Positions 25,603 through 34,934 of a stretch of 64,000 nucleotides of DNA are shown in pieces. The position numbers and the translations under genes were made by a program. The DNA is taken from positions 1,054,001 to 1,118,000 of the forward strand of contig NZ_CP035491.1 in NCBI RefSeq assembly GCF_004135405.1. Reading direction: 5' to 3'. Each line of letters opens with the position of its first letter. Position 1 is the first letter of the stretch. Under the pieces are notes generated by a model, which saw nothing but the letters and a program-made list of their open reading frames with translations, had not been told where the DNA came from and searched no databases. Origin of the DNA: Agromyces protaetiae. Lineage in GTDB: Bacteria > Actinomycetota > Actinomycetes > Actinomycetales > Microbacteriaceae.

Positions 25603-28442
25603 TGGCCTGGCGCGACGGGGCCGGTGCGGCCGACGGCGGATTCGGCGACGGGTTCGGCGACGGCGCCGATTGGCTTGCCGGGCAGTTCGGGGCATCGGCG
25701 CCCGAGGCGCCCGCTGCGCCGGTCGCGCCCGCTGCTCCTGCTCCTGCCGCGCCACAGTACGCGCCCGACCCGTTCGCGCAGGGGCACGACCCCTTCGCGC
25801 CCCCGGCCGCGCCCTCGTTCACGACGCCGCCCGCCGCGGCTCCGGCGCCGGCCCCTGAGCCGGTGCGCCGGCATGAGGAGGTCGCCGACTGGTTTTCGCT
25901 CGCCGAGCCCGTCGTGAAGCCCGCGCCGGTCGAGCCCGACGCGTCGACGCGGGCGCTGCCCGTCGTCGGATCGGCGGATGTCTCGGGCTACGCGCCTGCC
26001 GCACCGTCCCCGGTGCCTGCGCCGACCTGGACGTCCGAGCCCGAGCCGGTGGCGTGGACGCCTCCGCCTGCGCCCGAGCCCGCCGCGTGGACGCCTCCGC
26101 CTGCGCCCGAGCCGGATCCCGCGCCCGCGCCCGCTCCCGCTCCGGGGCCGTCGTTCTCGTGGACGCAGGCACCGGTGCCCGATCAATGGGCGCCGCAGAC
26201 GCCCGTCGTCGCCGCGAACGACCCGTTCGCCGCGCCCGCGCCCGGGCCGGTCACGCCGACGGCGCCGTTCGCGCTCACGTGGGGCGACGGCGCGCTCGAT
26301 TCCGAAGCCGCCATCCGCGCGGCCTTCGCGCAACTCTCGGCGCCCGCCCGACCGTCGGAGCCGGCGCAGTCGTTCGAACCCGTGCCGCCCGTGGCGATGG
26401 AGCCGGTGCAGCCCGTCCGGCCCGCGTCGTCCGCGGAGCCGACGTACCCTGCCGAACCGGTCGCGGAGCCCGAGCCCCTCGACCCGTGGGTGGCTTCGCG
26501 CTACGCCGAGGCGCAGAGTGAAGCACCCGCCTTCCAGCCCGCTCCGCTCCTGCCGCCCGACCCCGACCCCGAGGTGTCGCCGTTCGAGGGCTTCACCCCG
26601 CCGCCCGTCGCCCGACAGTCGTTCACACCGCTGCCCGAGGGCGGCGCCGCGTCGGCACCCCGCCAGACCGATTTCGGCGCCGAACTCTGGTCGGCGATCT
26701 CAGAGCCCGAACTCGAGGTCCGGGGGCCCGCCGCAGCGCCCGAGACCGTGCCGGCCGAGCCGGTCGGCGGCTTCGCCGCAGCGGAGCCCGAGCGCAAGGC
26801 GGAGTCCGAGGTGCTCCAGCGGCCCCGTGCGCCGTTCCCGGCGTTCGCCTCGGTTCGCTGGGACGAGCCCGACGAGCCGACCGGCACGCAGGTTCCGGGC
26901 GCCGCGATGCCGCCGGCTGTCGTGCCGCCGGCCGCGGTGGCGCCGGCCGAGCCCGTCGACGATCTCCTCGCCGCCCTCGCGGGCGGGCCACGTGCTGTTC
27001 CTCCGGCACCGGTCGACCCGCCCACGCCGACGCCGCCTTCGGGCTTCGGATTCGACGACCGCCTCGATGTCGAGCAGCCCGCCTTCGACGCCGGCCCCGT
27101 GCTCGAGTCGCCGGTCGCCGAGGTTCGCGCCGACGACGAGTTCGGCTCGGCGTTCGGGGCCCTCGGCCTCGTCGGCGGTCCGGTCGAGGCGCCCGTCGAC
27201 GTTCCCCCCGCCCCGCGCGTACGCGCGTGGTCGGCCGTCGATGCGCAGACGACTCCCGCCGTCGACGATCCGTTCGCCGACGACGACTTCGACGACGAGG
27301 GGGAAGAGTCGGTCTTCCTGTGGCGGCTCGTTCCCGACCCCGATGCGCCCGACCCGAAGGTCGACCCCGCCGCCGCGGCGGCGCTGGCGGCCGCGGCGGC
27401 GGCTGTGCAGCCCCCGGTCGCAGGCGAGGGTGGCGCCTGGTCGCTCGACGGCGCGTTCGAAGACGACGACACGCACGCCGACGACTTGGGTGCGACCGCG
27501 GCCCTCGACCTCCCGCCGCTCGGCGCGCCCGACCACGATCCGTGGTTCGACGAGCGCGAACCCGCGCCGACGGCGCTCCTCGAGCAGCCGCGCCGGCACG
27601 CGCAGGCCGGGGCATCCGACCCCGACGATCCCTTCGCGGTCTTCTTCGGTGCCGCCGATCCGACTCCCGCTGCAGTCCCCCTCGCGGGCGCGTCGGCGCT
27701 CGGCGCCGTGAACCGGGCCGGATCGGACGCCCCGACCGGAGGATTCCCGGCCGGCCCGGGCCCCGTCCGTGGGCGTTCGGCGGGCGACGGACCGTCCTCG
27801 GGCGACGCCTCGGGCAGCGGCGGCTCGGGCAGCAATGGCTCGGGCGGCAACGGCGGCGGCTCCGGCCGCGGCGGCCTCCCCCGCCCGCTGCTGTGGATCG
27901 CGGGGGCGCTCGTCGTCCTCGTCGTGCTCGCCGGGCTCTTCTACGTCGGCACCAGGTTGACCGGAGGCGACAAGGCCTCCCCGACCGGCAGCCCCGCGTC
28001 GACGACGACGGATGCCGCGACCGAGACGCCGACGCCCGAGCCCACCGCACCGCAGCCCGCGGGGGTGCACGCGTGGGACACCCTGTTCGGCGGCGAGTGC
28101 CTCGACCCCTTCACCGACCCGTGGGCCGAGGAGTTCACGGTCGTCGACTGCGCGGCGCCGCACGCGGCGCAGCTCGTCTACCGCGGCACGCTCGCCTACG
28201 ACGCGGCGGCGGCCTTCCCGGGCGAAGCCGACCTCGGCGCGCAGATGGCGACGCTGTGCCGCGCGCCCGGCGTCATCGACGTCGCGGCGGCCGCGGGCGC
28301 GCCCGACCTGCAGGTGCAGGGGACGTTCCCCGTGACCGAGGAGCAGTGGGCGGCCGGAATGCGCACGTTCTACTGCTTCGTGAACCGCGCGGGCGGCGAA
28401 CCCATCACGGGCACGCTGCAGGGTCCCGGCCCGACGGCCTGA
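25602..28442 (+). CDS. Large Pro/Ala-rich membrane protein with C-terminal septum-formation-type domain
   Basis: A 946-residue protein with three parts. Residues 1-760 are low-complexity, cytosolic and Pro/Ala/Glu-rich, with near-repeats such as AWTPPPAPEP twice in a row. A Gly/Ser linker leads to one transmembrane helix at about residues 762-787 (LWIAGALVVLVVLAGLFYVG). An extracytoplasmic domain follows (about 825-946) with cysteines in GECLDPF, VDCAAPHAAQ, LCRAPG and FYCFVN, resembling the Septum_form/DUF4190-associated domain. Likely envelope or division related; no enzymatic motif seen. Overlaps pyrE by 1 bp. Codon use is normal despite the low complexity. Confidence 0.8.
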   Translation: MAWRDGAGAADGGFGDGFGDGADWLAGQFGASAPEAPAAPVAPAAPAPAAPQYAPDPFAQGHDPFAPPAAPSFTTPPAAAPAPAPEPVRRHEEVADWFSLAEPVVKPAPVEPDASTRALPVVGSADVSGYAPAAPSPVPAPTWTSEPEPVAWTPPPAPEPAAWTPPPAPEPDPAPAPAPAPGPSFSWTQAPVPDQWAPQTPVVAANDPFAAPAPGPVTPTAPFALTWGDGALDSEAAIRAAFAQLSAPARPSEPAQSFEPVPPVAMEPVQPVRPASSAEPTYPAEPVAEPEPLDPWVASRYAEAQSEAPAFQPAPLLPPDPDPEVSPFEGFTPPPVARQSFTPLPEGGAASAPRQTDFGAELWSAISEPELEVRGPAAAPETVPAEPVGGFAAAEPERKAESEVLQRPRAPFPAFASVRWDEPDEPTGTQVPGAAMPPAVVPPAAVAPAEPVDDLLAALAGGPRAVPPAPVDPPTPTPPSGFGFDDRLDVEQPAFDAGPVLESPVAEVRADDEFGSAFGALGLVGGPVEAPVDVPPAPRVRAWSAVDAQTTPAVDDPFADDDFDDEGEESVFLWRLVPDPDAPDPKVDPAAAAALAAAAAAVQPPVAGEGGAWSLDGAFEDDDTHADDLGATAALDLPPLGAPDHDPWFDEREPAPTALLEQPRRHAQAGASDPDDPFAVFFGAADPTPAAVPLAGASALGAVNRAGSDAPTGGFPAGPGPVRGRSAGDGPSSGDASGSGGSGSNGSGGNGGGSGRGGLPRPLLWIAGALVVLVVLAGLFYVGTRLTGGDKASPTGSPASTTTDAATETPTPEPTAPQPAGVHAWDTLFGGECLDPFTDPWAEEFTVVDCAAPHAAQLVYRGTLAYDAAAAFPGEADLGAQMATLCRAPGVIDVAAAAGAPDLQVQGTFPVTEEQWAAGMRTFYCFVNRAGGEPITGTLQGPGPTA

Positions 28443-28450
28443 GCGTCAGG

Positions 28451-29389
28451 ATGAGCGCGCGCGTCCCCGTCGTCGTCGACTGCGACCCCGGGCACGACGA
28501 TGTCTTCGCGCTGTGGCTCGCGGCGGGACATCCGTCGCTCGAGCTCCTCGCGGTGACGACCGTGGGCGGCAACGTCCCCCTCGAACACACGAGCCGGAAC
28601 GCCCGCATCGCGCTCACGGTCGCGGGCGTGGCGGGCGTGCCCGTCGCGGCGGGCGCCGCGGGGCCGCTCGCGCGCGACCTGCAGACCGCCGAGTGGATCC
28701 ACGGCGAGAACGGCCTCGGCGGTCCCGAGCTGCCCGAGCCGGCGTTCGAGCTCGATCCGCGGAGCGCGACCGAGCTCATCGCAGAGGTGCTCGCCGGGTC
28801 ATCCGAACCCGTCGCGCTCATCGCGACCGGTCCGATCACGAACGTCGCGATCCTCCTCCGCGACCGGCCCGACCTCGCGCCGCGCATCCGCGAGATCGTG
28901 TGGATGGGCGGCTCGACCGAGCGCGGCAACGTCACGCCGTACGCCGAGTTCAACGCATGGGTCGACCCCGAGGCGCTCGATCTCGTGCTCGCCAGCGGGG
29001 TGCCGTTCACGATGGTCGGCCTCAACGTCACGCACCGCGCGCTCGTGACGCCGGGCGTGCGTGCGCGCCTCGCCGCGATCGGCACCCGCACCGCCGCCTT
29101 CGGCGACGAGCTGCTCGAGTACTTCTGCCGCAAGAACGACGAGGTGTTCGGGCTGCCCGACGGGCCGCTCCACGACCCCGTCGCGGTCGCCGTGCTCGCC
29201 GACCCGGGCTGCGTCACGACGACGGCGACGCACCTCGCCGTCGAGCTTCAGGGCGCGCACACGGTCGGCGCGACGGTCGCCGACCTCGACGCGATGCTCG
29301 GGCGCGAGCCGAACGCTCGCGTCGCGACGGGAATCGACGTCGAGCGGTTCTGGGCGGCCGTCGGCGTCGCGGTCGCCGCGCTCGACTGA
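28451..29389 (+). CDS. Inosine-uridine preferring nucleoside hydrolase family protein
   Basis: A 312-residue nucleoside hydrolase that cleaves N-ribosidic bonds of purine or pyrimidine ribonucleosides. The calcium-binding N-terminal cluster is VDCDPGHDDVFAL (D10, D12, D16, D17); the usual DPGxDDA ends in Val here. IATGPITNVAILL, VWMGGSTERGNVTPYAEFN and PLHDPVAVAVL are further family motifs. It starts 8 bp after the large membrane protein, but a shared function is not evident. Could supply pyrimidine bases to the catabolic operon. Confidence 0.93.
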   Translation: MSARVPVVVDCDPGHDDVFALWLAAGHPSLELLAVTTVGGNVPLEHTSRNARIALTVAGVAGVPVAAGAAGPLARDLQTAEWIHGENGLGGPELPEPAFELDPRSATELIAEVLAGSSEPVALIATGPITNVAILLRDRPDLAPRIREIVWMGGSTERGNVTPYAEFNAWVDPEALDLVLASGVPFTMVGLNVTHRALVTPGVRARLAAIGTRTAAFGDELLEYFCRKNDEVFGLPDGPLHDPVAVAVLADPGCVTTTATHLAVELQGAHTVGATVADLDAMLGREPNARVATGIDVERFWAAVGVAVAALD

Positions 29390-29456
29390 CGCGAGCGCGT
29401 TCCGAAGATCGCGGGCACCGAGGCATTCGGATGTCTCCTCCGCGCGTCGCACGATG

Positions 29457-29487
29457 ACCGAACGTGACGTCATGCGACGCGTTCGGT
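29457..29487 (+). promoter_or_regulatory. Palindromic region with repeated GTGAC upstream of monooxygenase operon
   Basis: ACCGAACG (29457-29464) and CGTTCGGT (29480-29487) are an inverted pair around a perfect TGACGTCA palindrome (29465-29472). GTGAC occurs at 29464, 29486, 29496 and 29536. It lies 150 bp before the binding-protein gene, so it may be an operator; alternatively it is a weak terminator for the nucleoside hydrolase. Nothing else is seen in the 247-bp gap. Confidence 0.4.
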
Positions 29488-29636
29488 GACGCTCTGTGAC
29501 CCTCGGTCGCGTCGTCTTTCACATGTGGCGCGGTTGTGACGGGCGCGTTCGCGGAGTCGCAGAACTCGGCCCAGCATGGGACATCCCACCCGGCGCGATC
29601 GGCGCCGGGGCGTATCCATGAAGGAGCCGTCCCACC

Positions 29637-31268
29637 ATGACCCACCGTCAGACCACGCTCGCACTGCTCGGCGCAAGCGCCGTCGCACTCATGGCGCTGA
29701 CCGGCTGCGCGTCGGGAGCGGGAGACGCCGCGACCGGCAAGACCGTCGAAGGCGGCACGATCGTCTACGGCCACCAGCAGGAGCCGGCCTGCGTGTTCGG
29801 CGGATGGATCGAGCAGGCCTACCTCAGCTACAACGTGCTCGACAGCCTCGTCTCCCTCGACGAGAACCACGAGGTCGTCCCGTGGCTCGCCGAGAAGTGG
29901 TCGACGAGCGAAGACGGTCTCACGTGGACGTTCACGCTCAAGCCCGACGTCAAGTTCACCGACGGCACGCCCGTCGACGCCGAGGCCGTCGCCTACAACT
30001 TCGACTACTGGGTGCAGGGCGGCAACAGCACGGCCCTCGCGTGGATCGGCCCGTACTACAAGTCGGCCGAGGCGATCGACGACCTCACCGTGCAGGTGAA
30101 CCTTTCGGCACCGTACCCGCGCCTCGCCGACAACCTCACGCAGGGGTACTTCGGCATCCAGTCCAAGCAGGCGCTCGAAACCCGCAGCGACGAGGACAAC
30201 TGCAACTCGCCCATCGGCAGCGGCGCGTTCACCGTCGACCACTGGACCCGCGGCCAGGAGATCGTCCTGAAGGCCAACCCCGACTACACCTCGGCGCCCG
30301 CGAACGCCGAGCACACGGGCCGCGCGTACGTCGACGAGGTCGTGTGGAAGTTCATCCCCGACGGCACGACGCGCGTCGCGGCCCTGAAGAGCGGCGAGCT
30401 CGACGCGATCTACGACGTCCCGGCCGTGCAGTGGGACCCCACCGGCGACGCCGGGTTCGAGCTCCTCAAGTACGTCACGCCGGGCCGCCCGCAGCAGCTC
30501 GCGTTCAACACGGCGCAGGGCGTCTTCGTCGACGAGAAGGTGCGTCAGGCGTTCGCGTACTCGCTCGACCGCGAGCAGATCGTCGAGACCATCGGCCACG
30601 GAGTGATCCCCTACGAGGGCAACGGCGGCGTGAGCCAGACGACTCCCGGCTACAGCCAGAAGGCGGCCGACTGGTACACGCAGGACGTCGACAAGGCCGA
30701 GGCGCTCCTCGACGAGGCCGGCTGGACCGAGGGTGCCGACGGTGTCCGCGAGAAGGACGGCAAGCCTCTCAAGGTCGTGCTGCCGTACTTCGCCGGGTCG
30801 ATCATCAACGCCGACGGCGCGTCGATCCTGCAGGGCGTCCAGGAGCAGGCCGAGAAGGTCGGCTTCGACGTCGAGCTCATCCCGGTCCCGCAGGCCGAGG
30901 CCTTCGCGGGTGCATACAGCAAGCCCGAGGAGCGCGACATCTACCCCGGCTACTGGACGGCCGTCACGAGCGGCATCCTGAACATCAACTACGGAGCCGG
31001 CACCGCCGACGCCCCGAACTACTGGAACGCGCAGTTCACCGACTACCCCGAACTGCAGGCGATCATCAGCCAGGCCGACTCCGAGGCCGACGTCGACGCG
31101 CAGAACGCCCTCTACGCGCAGGCGCAGGACTACATCGCCGAGCACGCGCTCTCGATCGGCGTCTACGACCGTCTCTCCACGCTCGCCGTCTCGCCCAAGC
31201 TCGCGGGCGTCTGGCAGGAGCACGCACAGGGAGGACCGACCTTCTATGACGCGCACTTCACCGAGTGA
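29637..31268 (+). CDS. Peptide/nickel-type ABC substrate-binding lipoprotein
   Basis: A 543-residue family 5 (DppA/OppA) lipoprotein with lipobox LTGC near residue 24. The DppA motifs LAEKWSTSEDGLTWTFTLKPDVKFTDG and AFAYSLDREQIVET are clear. It heads a six-gene operon (binding protein, two permeases, double ATPase, three flavoenzymes), so its ligand is probably the compound oxidised by those enzymes rather than a nutritional peptide. The ribosome site gaaggag precedes the upstream ATG at 29619, but 29637 follows gtcccacc and gives the conserved signal peptide. Confidence 0.88.
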   Translation: MTHRQTTLALLGASAVALMALTGCASGAGDAATGKTVEGGTIVYGHQQEPACVFGGWIEQAYLSYNVLDSLVSLDENHEVVPWLAEKWSTSEDGLTWTFTLKPDVKFTDGTPVDAEAVAYNFDYWVQGGNSTALAWIGPYYKSAEAIDDLTVQVNLSAPYPRLADNLTQGYFGIQSKQALETRSDEDNCNSPIGSGAFTVDHWTRGQEIVLKANPDYTSAPANAEHTGRAYVDEVVWKFIPDGTTRVAALKSGELDAIYDVPAVQWDPTGDAGFELLKYVTPGRPQQLAFNTAQGVFVDEKVRQAFAYSLDREQIVETIGHGVIPYEGNGGVSQTTPGYSQKAADWYTQDVDKAEALLDEAGWTEGADGVREKDGKPLKVVLPYFAGSIINADGASILQGVQEQAEKVGFDVELIPVPQAEAFAGAYSKPEERDIYPGYWTAVTSGILNINYGAGTADAPNYWNAQFTDYPELQAIISQADSEADVDAQNALYAQAQDYIAEHALSIGVYDRLSTLAVSPKLAGVWQEHAQGGPTFYDAHFTE

Positions 31269-32299
31269 GCCCGGTCTCCGCGAGCAGCCGCTCGCGGAGG
31301 GGCCCACGGATGTCTCGGGGCCGGCGACGCCCGTCATCGCCGCCCCGGGGCGGGGCCTCGCGACCTTGCGGCTCGTCGCCGGAAAGGTCGTCGGCGCTGT
31401 ACTCGTGCTCCTGGGGCGGCGACCGCGGCGTTCTTCGCACAGGCGTCGCTCCCGGGCGACCGGGCGACCGTCATCCTCAACATCCGTGCGGGTCAGGCGA
31501 TCGAGCGCACGGCCGACGAGCTCGCGCCGATCAATGCCGAGTACCACCTGCAGGACCCGCTGGTCGTGCAGTACCTGAACTACCTCAAGGGCCTCCTCGT
31601 CGGAGACCTCGGCAACTCGTACCAGCAGCACCGTCCGGTGGTCGCGATCATCGCCGACCAGCTCGGCTCGACGATCGTGCTCTCGCTCACGGCGATCGCA
31701 TTCGCGTGGATCATCATGGTGCTCTGGGTGACGCTCACGGCCGGCCGCGGCCCCGCGACGCGCGCCGTGGGCGGCTTCTTCGACACGGCTTCGGCGGGAC
31801 TCCCGCACTATTGGCTCGGCATCATCCTGCTGCTCGTGTTCGCGTTGACGCTCGGCTGGTTCCCCGTGATCGGCGGGACGTCGCCGATCGGGATCGTGCT
31901 CCCCGCCCTCACGCTCGCGATCCCGCTCGCGGGGTTCCTCGGGCAGGCGACCCGCACCGAGTTCGAGCGGGCGCTCGACGCGCCGTTCGTGCTCACCGCA
32001 CGCATGCGCGGCATGAGCGACCTCGGCATCCGGCTGAAGCACGTGCTGCGCCACGCGATCCTGCCGGCGGTGACCCTGTCGGGGTGGGCGCTCGGCGCGA
32101 CGCTCTCGGGGCGGTCGTCGTCGAGTCGGTCTTCGCACGGCCCGGTATCGGCCAGGTGCTCGTCACCGCGGTCAACAGCCAGGACATGCCCGTCGTCATC
32201 GGCATCGTCATGCTCATCGCCGGCTTCTACGTGCTGGCCAACCTGCTCGTCGACATCGCCTACGCGATCATCGACCCGCGACTCCGGAGGGCCTCATGA
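31246..32299 (+). pseudogene. DppB-type ABC permease, broken by two single-base deletions
   Basis: The protein is readable across three frames. It begins MTRTSPSEPGLREQPL through the first helix GAVLVLLG, continues as AATAAFFAQASLPGD to the LKHVLRHAILPAVTLSGWALG segment, and ends as AVVVESVFARPGIGQVLV to RLRRAS. Adding one G at 31413-31416 and one at 32108-32111 restores 351 residues, standard for DppB. Both gaps are in runs of four G where five are needed. All permease motifs are intact, so the lesions may be sequence errors. Start overlaps the binding-protein end by 23 bp; the stop overlaps the next permease (ATGA). Confidence 0.85.
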
Positions 32300-33165
32300 C
32301 CGCCGTCTCCTCCCGCGCTGCGCTCGACGCCGAGCCCGGCGCGTCCGCCCGCCTCGCCCGCCTCCCCTGGGGGCTGTACGCGGCGATCGCCTCGACGGCG
32401 GTCTTCGCGCTCGCCGCGATCGCGCCGCAGGTCCTCGCGACGCACGACCCGCTCGCGATGGACCTCGATGCGGCGCTCCTCCCGCCGGAGGCGGGGCACT
32501 GGCTCGGCACCGACGAAGCGGGCCGCGACCTGTACTCCCGCATCGTCTACGGCACCGCGGCGTCGCTCGGCGTCGGCCTCGGGGCGGCTGCGGTGAGCCT
32601 CAGCCTCGCGGTCGTACTCGGAGCGCTCGCCGCCCTGGGCAATCGGCCCGTGCGGGCGGCGGCCGGATGGCTGCTCGAGGTCGCGTTCGCCTTCCCGGCG
32701 CTGCTCCTCTCGCTCCTCCTCATCGCCGTGCTCGGCCCGTCGGCGCTCACGCTCGTGCTCGCCGTCGGCATCGGCACGGCACCGGGTTACGCACGCATGG
32801 TGCGCGGGCAGATCCTCTCGGCAAAGGGCGCGCCGTACGTCGAGGCGGCCGTCGCGCTCGGACACTCGCGCGGTCGCATCCTGCGCCAGCACATCCTGCC
32901 GAACGCCGTACGTCCGCTCGTCGCGGTGTTCGCGCTCTCGGTCGGCCAGTCGATCGTGTGGGCGTCGAGCCTGTCGTTCCTCGGCCTCGGCATCGCGCCG
33001 CCGGCTCCCGAGTGGGGTGCGCTCCTCGACGCCGGCCGGCAGTACATCACCGTCGCAGGCTGGCTCACCGTGATCCCCGGCCTCGTGATCGTCGTGCTCG
33101 CGCTCACGACGACGACGCTCGGGCAGTACATCCAGCGGTTCCTCGAGAAGGGAGAGCGCTCGTGA
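32296..33165 (+). CDS. DppC-type ABC transporter permease
   Basis: A 289-residue permease with an N-terminal helix, the DppC hallmark HWLGTDEAGRDLYSRIVYG near residue 68, and the EAA loop around YVEAAVALGHSRGRILRQHILPN. Intact, unlike its partner. The ATG overlaps the DppB stop and its own stop overlaps the GTG of the ATPase, so all are coupled. Confidence 0.92.
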   Translation: MTAVSSRAALDAEPGASARLARLPWGLYAAIASTAVFALAAIAPQVLATHDPLAMDLDAALLPPEAGHWLGTDEAGRDLYSRIVYGTAASLGVGLGAAAVSLSLAVVLGALAALGNRPVRAAAGWLLEVAFAFPALLLSLLLIAVLGPSALTLVLAVGIGTAPGYARMVRGQILSAKGAPYVEAAVALGHSRGRILRQHILPNAVRPLVAVFALSVGQSIVWASSLSFLGLGIAPPAPEWGALLDAGRQYITVAGWLTVIPGLVIVVLALTTTTLGQYIQRFLEKGERS

Positions 33166-34934
33166 GCATCATCGAGACGGATGTCTCGGCCGACGCGCCT
33201 GCGGGCGCCGTCGACGAGTCGCACGTGCAGACGAACCCCGCTGGCGCGCCCGAGCCGCGGCTCCGGGTGCGGAACCTCGACGTCGCGTTCGAGACGACCA
33301 CAGGCGTCCGCCACATCGTCCACGATGTGTCGTTCGACCTTCGGCCGGGCGAATGCGTCGCGATCGTCGGCGAATCCGGCTCGGGCAAGTCGGTCACCGC
33401 TCGTTCGATCGTCGGCCTCACGGGCCGCGGCGCCCGCGTCCACGCCGAGGCGATCACGCTCCACGGACGCGACGTGCGCAGCCTTCCGGCACGCGTTTGG
33501 CGAGGCATCCGGGGCAAGGAAGTCGGATTCATCCTGCAAGACGCACTGGTCTCGCTCGACCCGCTGCGACCTGTCGGCGACGAGATCGCCGAGAGCCTGC
33601 GACTCCACGGCTGGGGCGACCGTGCGTCGCGCCGCACGAAGGTCGTCGAACTGCTCGCGGCGGTCGGCGTGCCCGAGCCCGAGTCGCGCGCCAAGCGTCG
33701 GCCCGACCAGCTCTCGGGCGGGCTCCGCCAGCGTGCGCTCATCGCCTCGGCGCTCGCGCTCGACCCCGACGTGATCATCGCCGACGAGCCGACCACGGCG
33801 CTCGACGTCACGGTGCAGGCCCAGGTGCTCGCCCTCCTCGAGGAATCGAAGCGGCGCGGTGCATCCATCATCCTCATCAGCCACGACCTGTCGGTCGTCG
33901 CCCAGCTCGCCGACCACATCCTCGTCATGCAGCACGGCCGCGTCGTCGAGCAGGGCCCGGCGGCGAAGCTGCTCGGCGACCCGCAGGAGGACTACACGCG
34001 TGCCCTCATCGCGGCCGTGCCGAGCGAGGAGACGCGCGGCCAGGCGTTGAGTCCCGGCGGCGCCGAACTCCTCGCAGCCGCGCACCGCGAGACGGCCGCG
34101 ACCGACGGCGCGGCCCCGTACGGCGCGTCGCCCGACGGCTCGGAGCCCGGTTCGGTCGTGCTGGAGGCGCGGGCGATCACGAAGCGCTTCCGCACGCCCG
34201 ACGGCACCGTCACGACGGCCGTCGACGACGTGTCGTTCGTGCTGCACCGGGGCGAGACGCTCGGCATCGTCGGTGAGTCGGGGTCGGGCAAGAGCACGAC
34301 TGGCCGCATCGCCCTCGCGCTCGAACACGCCGACGCGGGCACCGTGACGCTGCTCGGCGAGCCGTGGTCGGAGCTGGCCGAGGTCAAGCGGCGGGCGCTG
34401 CGCTCGCGCATCTCGGTCGTCTCGCAAGACCCGTTGTCGAGCTTCGACCCGCGGTGGAACGTCGAGCGCATCCTGCTCGACGCCGTGCCGCGCACGACGC
34501 ATCCGACGGCCGCCGAACGCGCTGCGCGCATCCGCGAGCTGCTCGAACAGGTGGGCCTCTCCGACGCCGTGCTGCAGCGGTTCCCGCTGCGGCTGTCGGG
34601 CGGTCAGCGCCAGCGCATCGCGATCGCGCGGGCGCTCGCAGAGGCACCCGACATCATCGTGCTCGACGAAGCGGTGTCGGCGCTCGACGTCACGATCCAG
34701 GCGCAGATCCTCGACCTGCTCGTCGCCCTGCAGCGCCGGCTCGGACTCAGCTACCTCTTCATCTCGCACGATCTCGGCGTCATCGCGCACCTGAGCCACC
34801 GGGTGCAGGTCATGAAGGACGGCCGCGTCGTCGAGACCGGCACGCCCGACCAGATCTTCCACCGTCCGGCGCACGAGTACACCCGCCGGCTCATCTCGTC
34901 CATCCCCGAATTCGAACCGAGGAACGCATCATGA
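33162..34934 (+). CDS. Fused double ATP-binding protein (DppD-DppF type)
   Basis: A 590-residue protein carrying two complete ABC ATPase domains. The first (about residues 28-280) has Walker A GESGSGKSV, signature LSGGLRQR and Walker B IIADEPTTALD. The second (about 330-580) has GESGSGKST, LSGGQRQR and IVLDEAVSALD; the usual Pro of DEP is Ala here. An Ala/Gly-rich linker joins them. Such fusions replace separate DppD and DppF. Start is GTG at 33162 (GTGA). An apparent longer frame reaching back to 31566 is a by-product of the permease frameshift. Confidence 0.93.
   Translation: MSIIETDVSADAPAGAVDESHVQTNPAGAPEPRLRVRNLDVAFETTTGVRHIVHDVSFDLRPGECVAIVGESGSGKSVTARSIVGLTGRGARVHAEAITLHGRDVRSLPARVWRGIRGKEVGFILQDALVSLDPLRPVGDEIAESLRLHGWGDRASRRTKVVELLAAVGVPEPESRAKRRPDQLSGGLRQRALIASALALDPDVIIADEPTTALDVTVQAQVLALLEESKRRGASIILISHDLSVVAQLADHILVMQHGRVVEQGPAAKLLGDPQEDYTRALIAAVPSEETRGQALSPGGAELLAAAHRETAATDGAAPYGASPDGSEPGSVVLEARAITKRFRTPDGTVTTAVDDVSFVLHRGETLGIVGESGSGKSTTGRIALALEHADAGTVTLLGEPWSELAEVKRRALRSRISVVSQDPLSSFDPRWNVERILLDAVPRTTHPTAAERAARIRELLEQVGLSDAVLQRFPLRLSGGQRQRIAIARALAEAPDIIVLDEAVSALDVTIQAQILDLLVALQRRLGLSYLFISHDLGVIAHLSHRVQVMKDGRVVETGTPDQIFHRPAHEYTRRLISSIPEFEPRNAS

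Noticed and set aside
29214-32138. Minus-strand 974-residue frame opposite the peptide-type importer
   Set aside because: No motifs, and it lies antisense to the nucleoside hydrolase end, the binding protein and the permease, all with clear family signatures.
31566-34934. Permease-ATPase fusion of 1122 residues
   Set aside because: The middle is a wrong-frame reading of the DppC permease gene; the ATPase start GTG at 33162 overlaps the DppC stop in the usual way.
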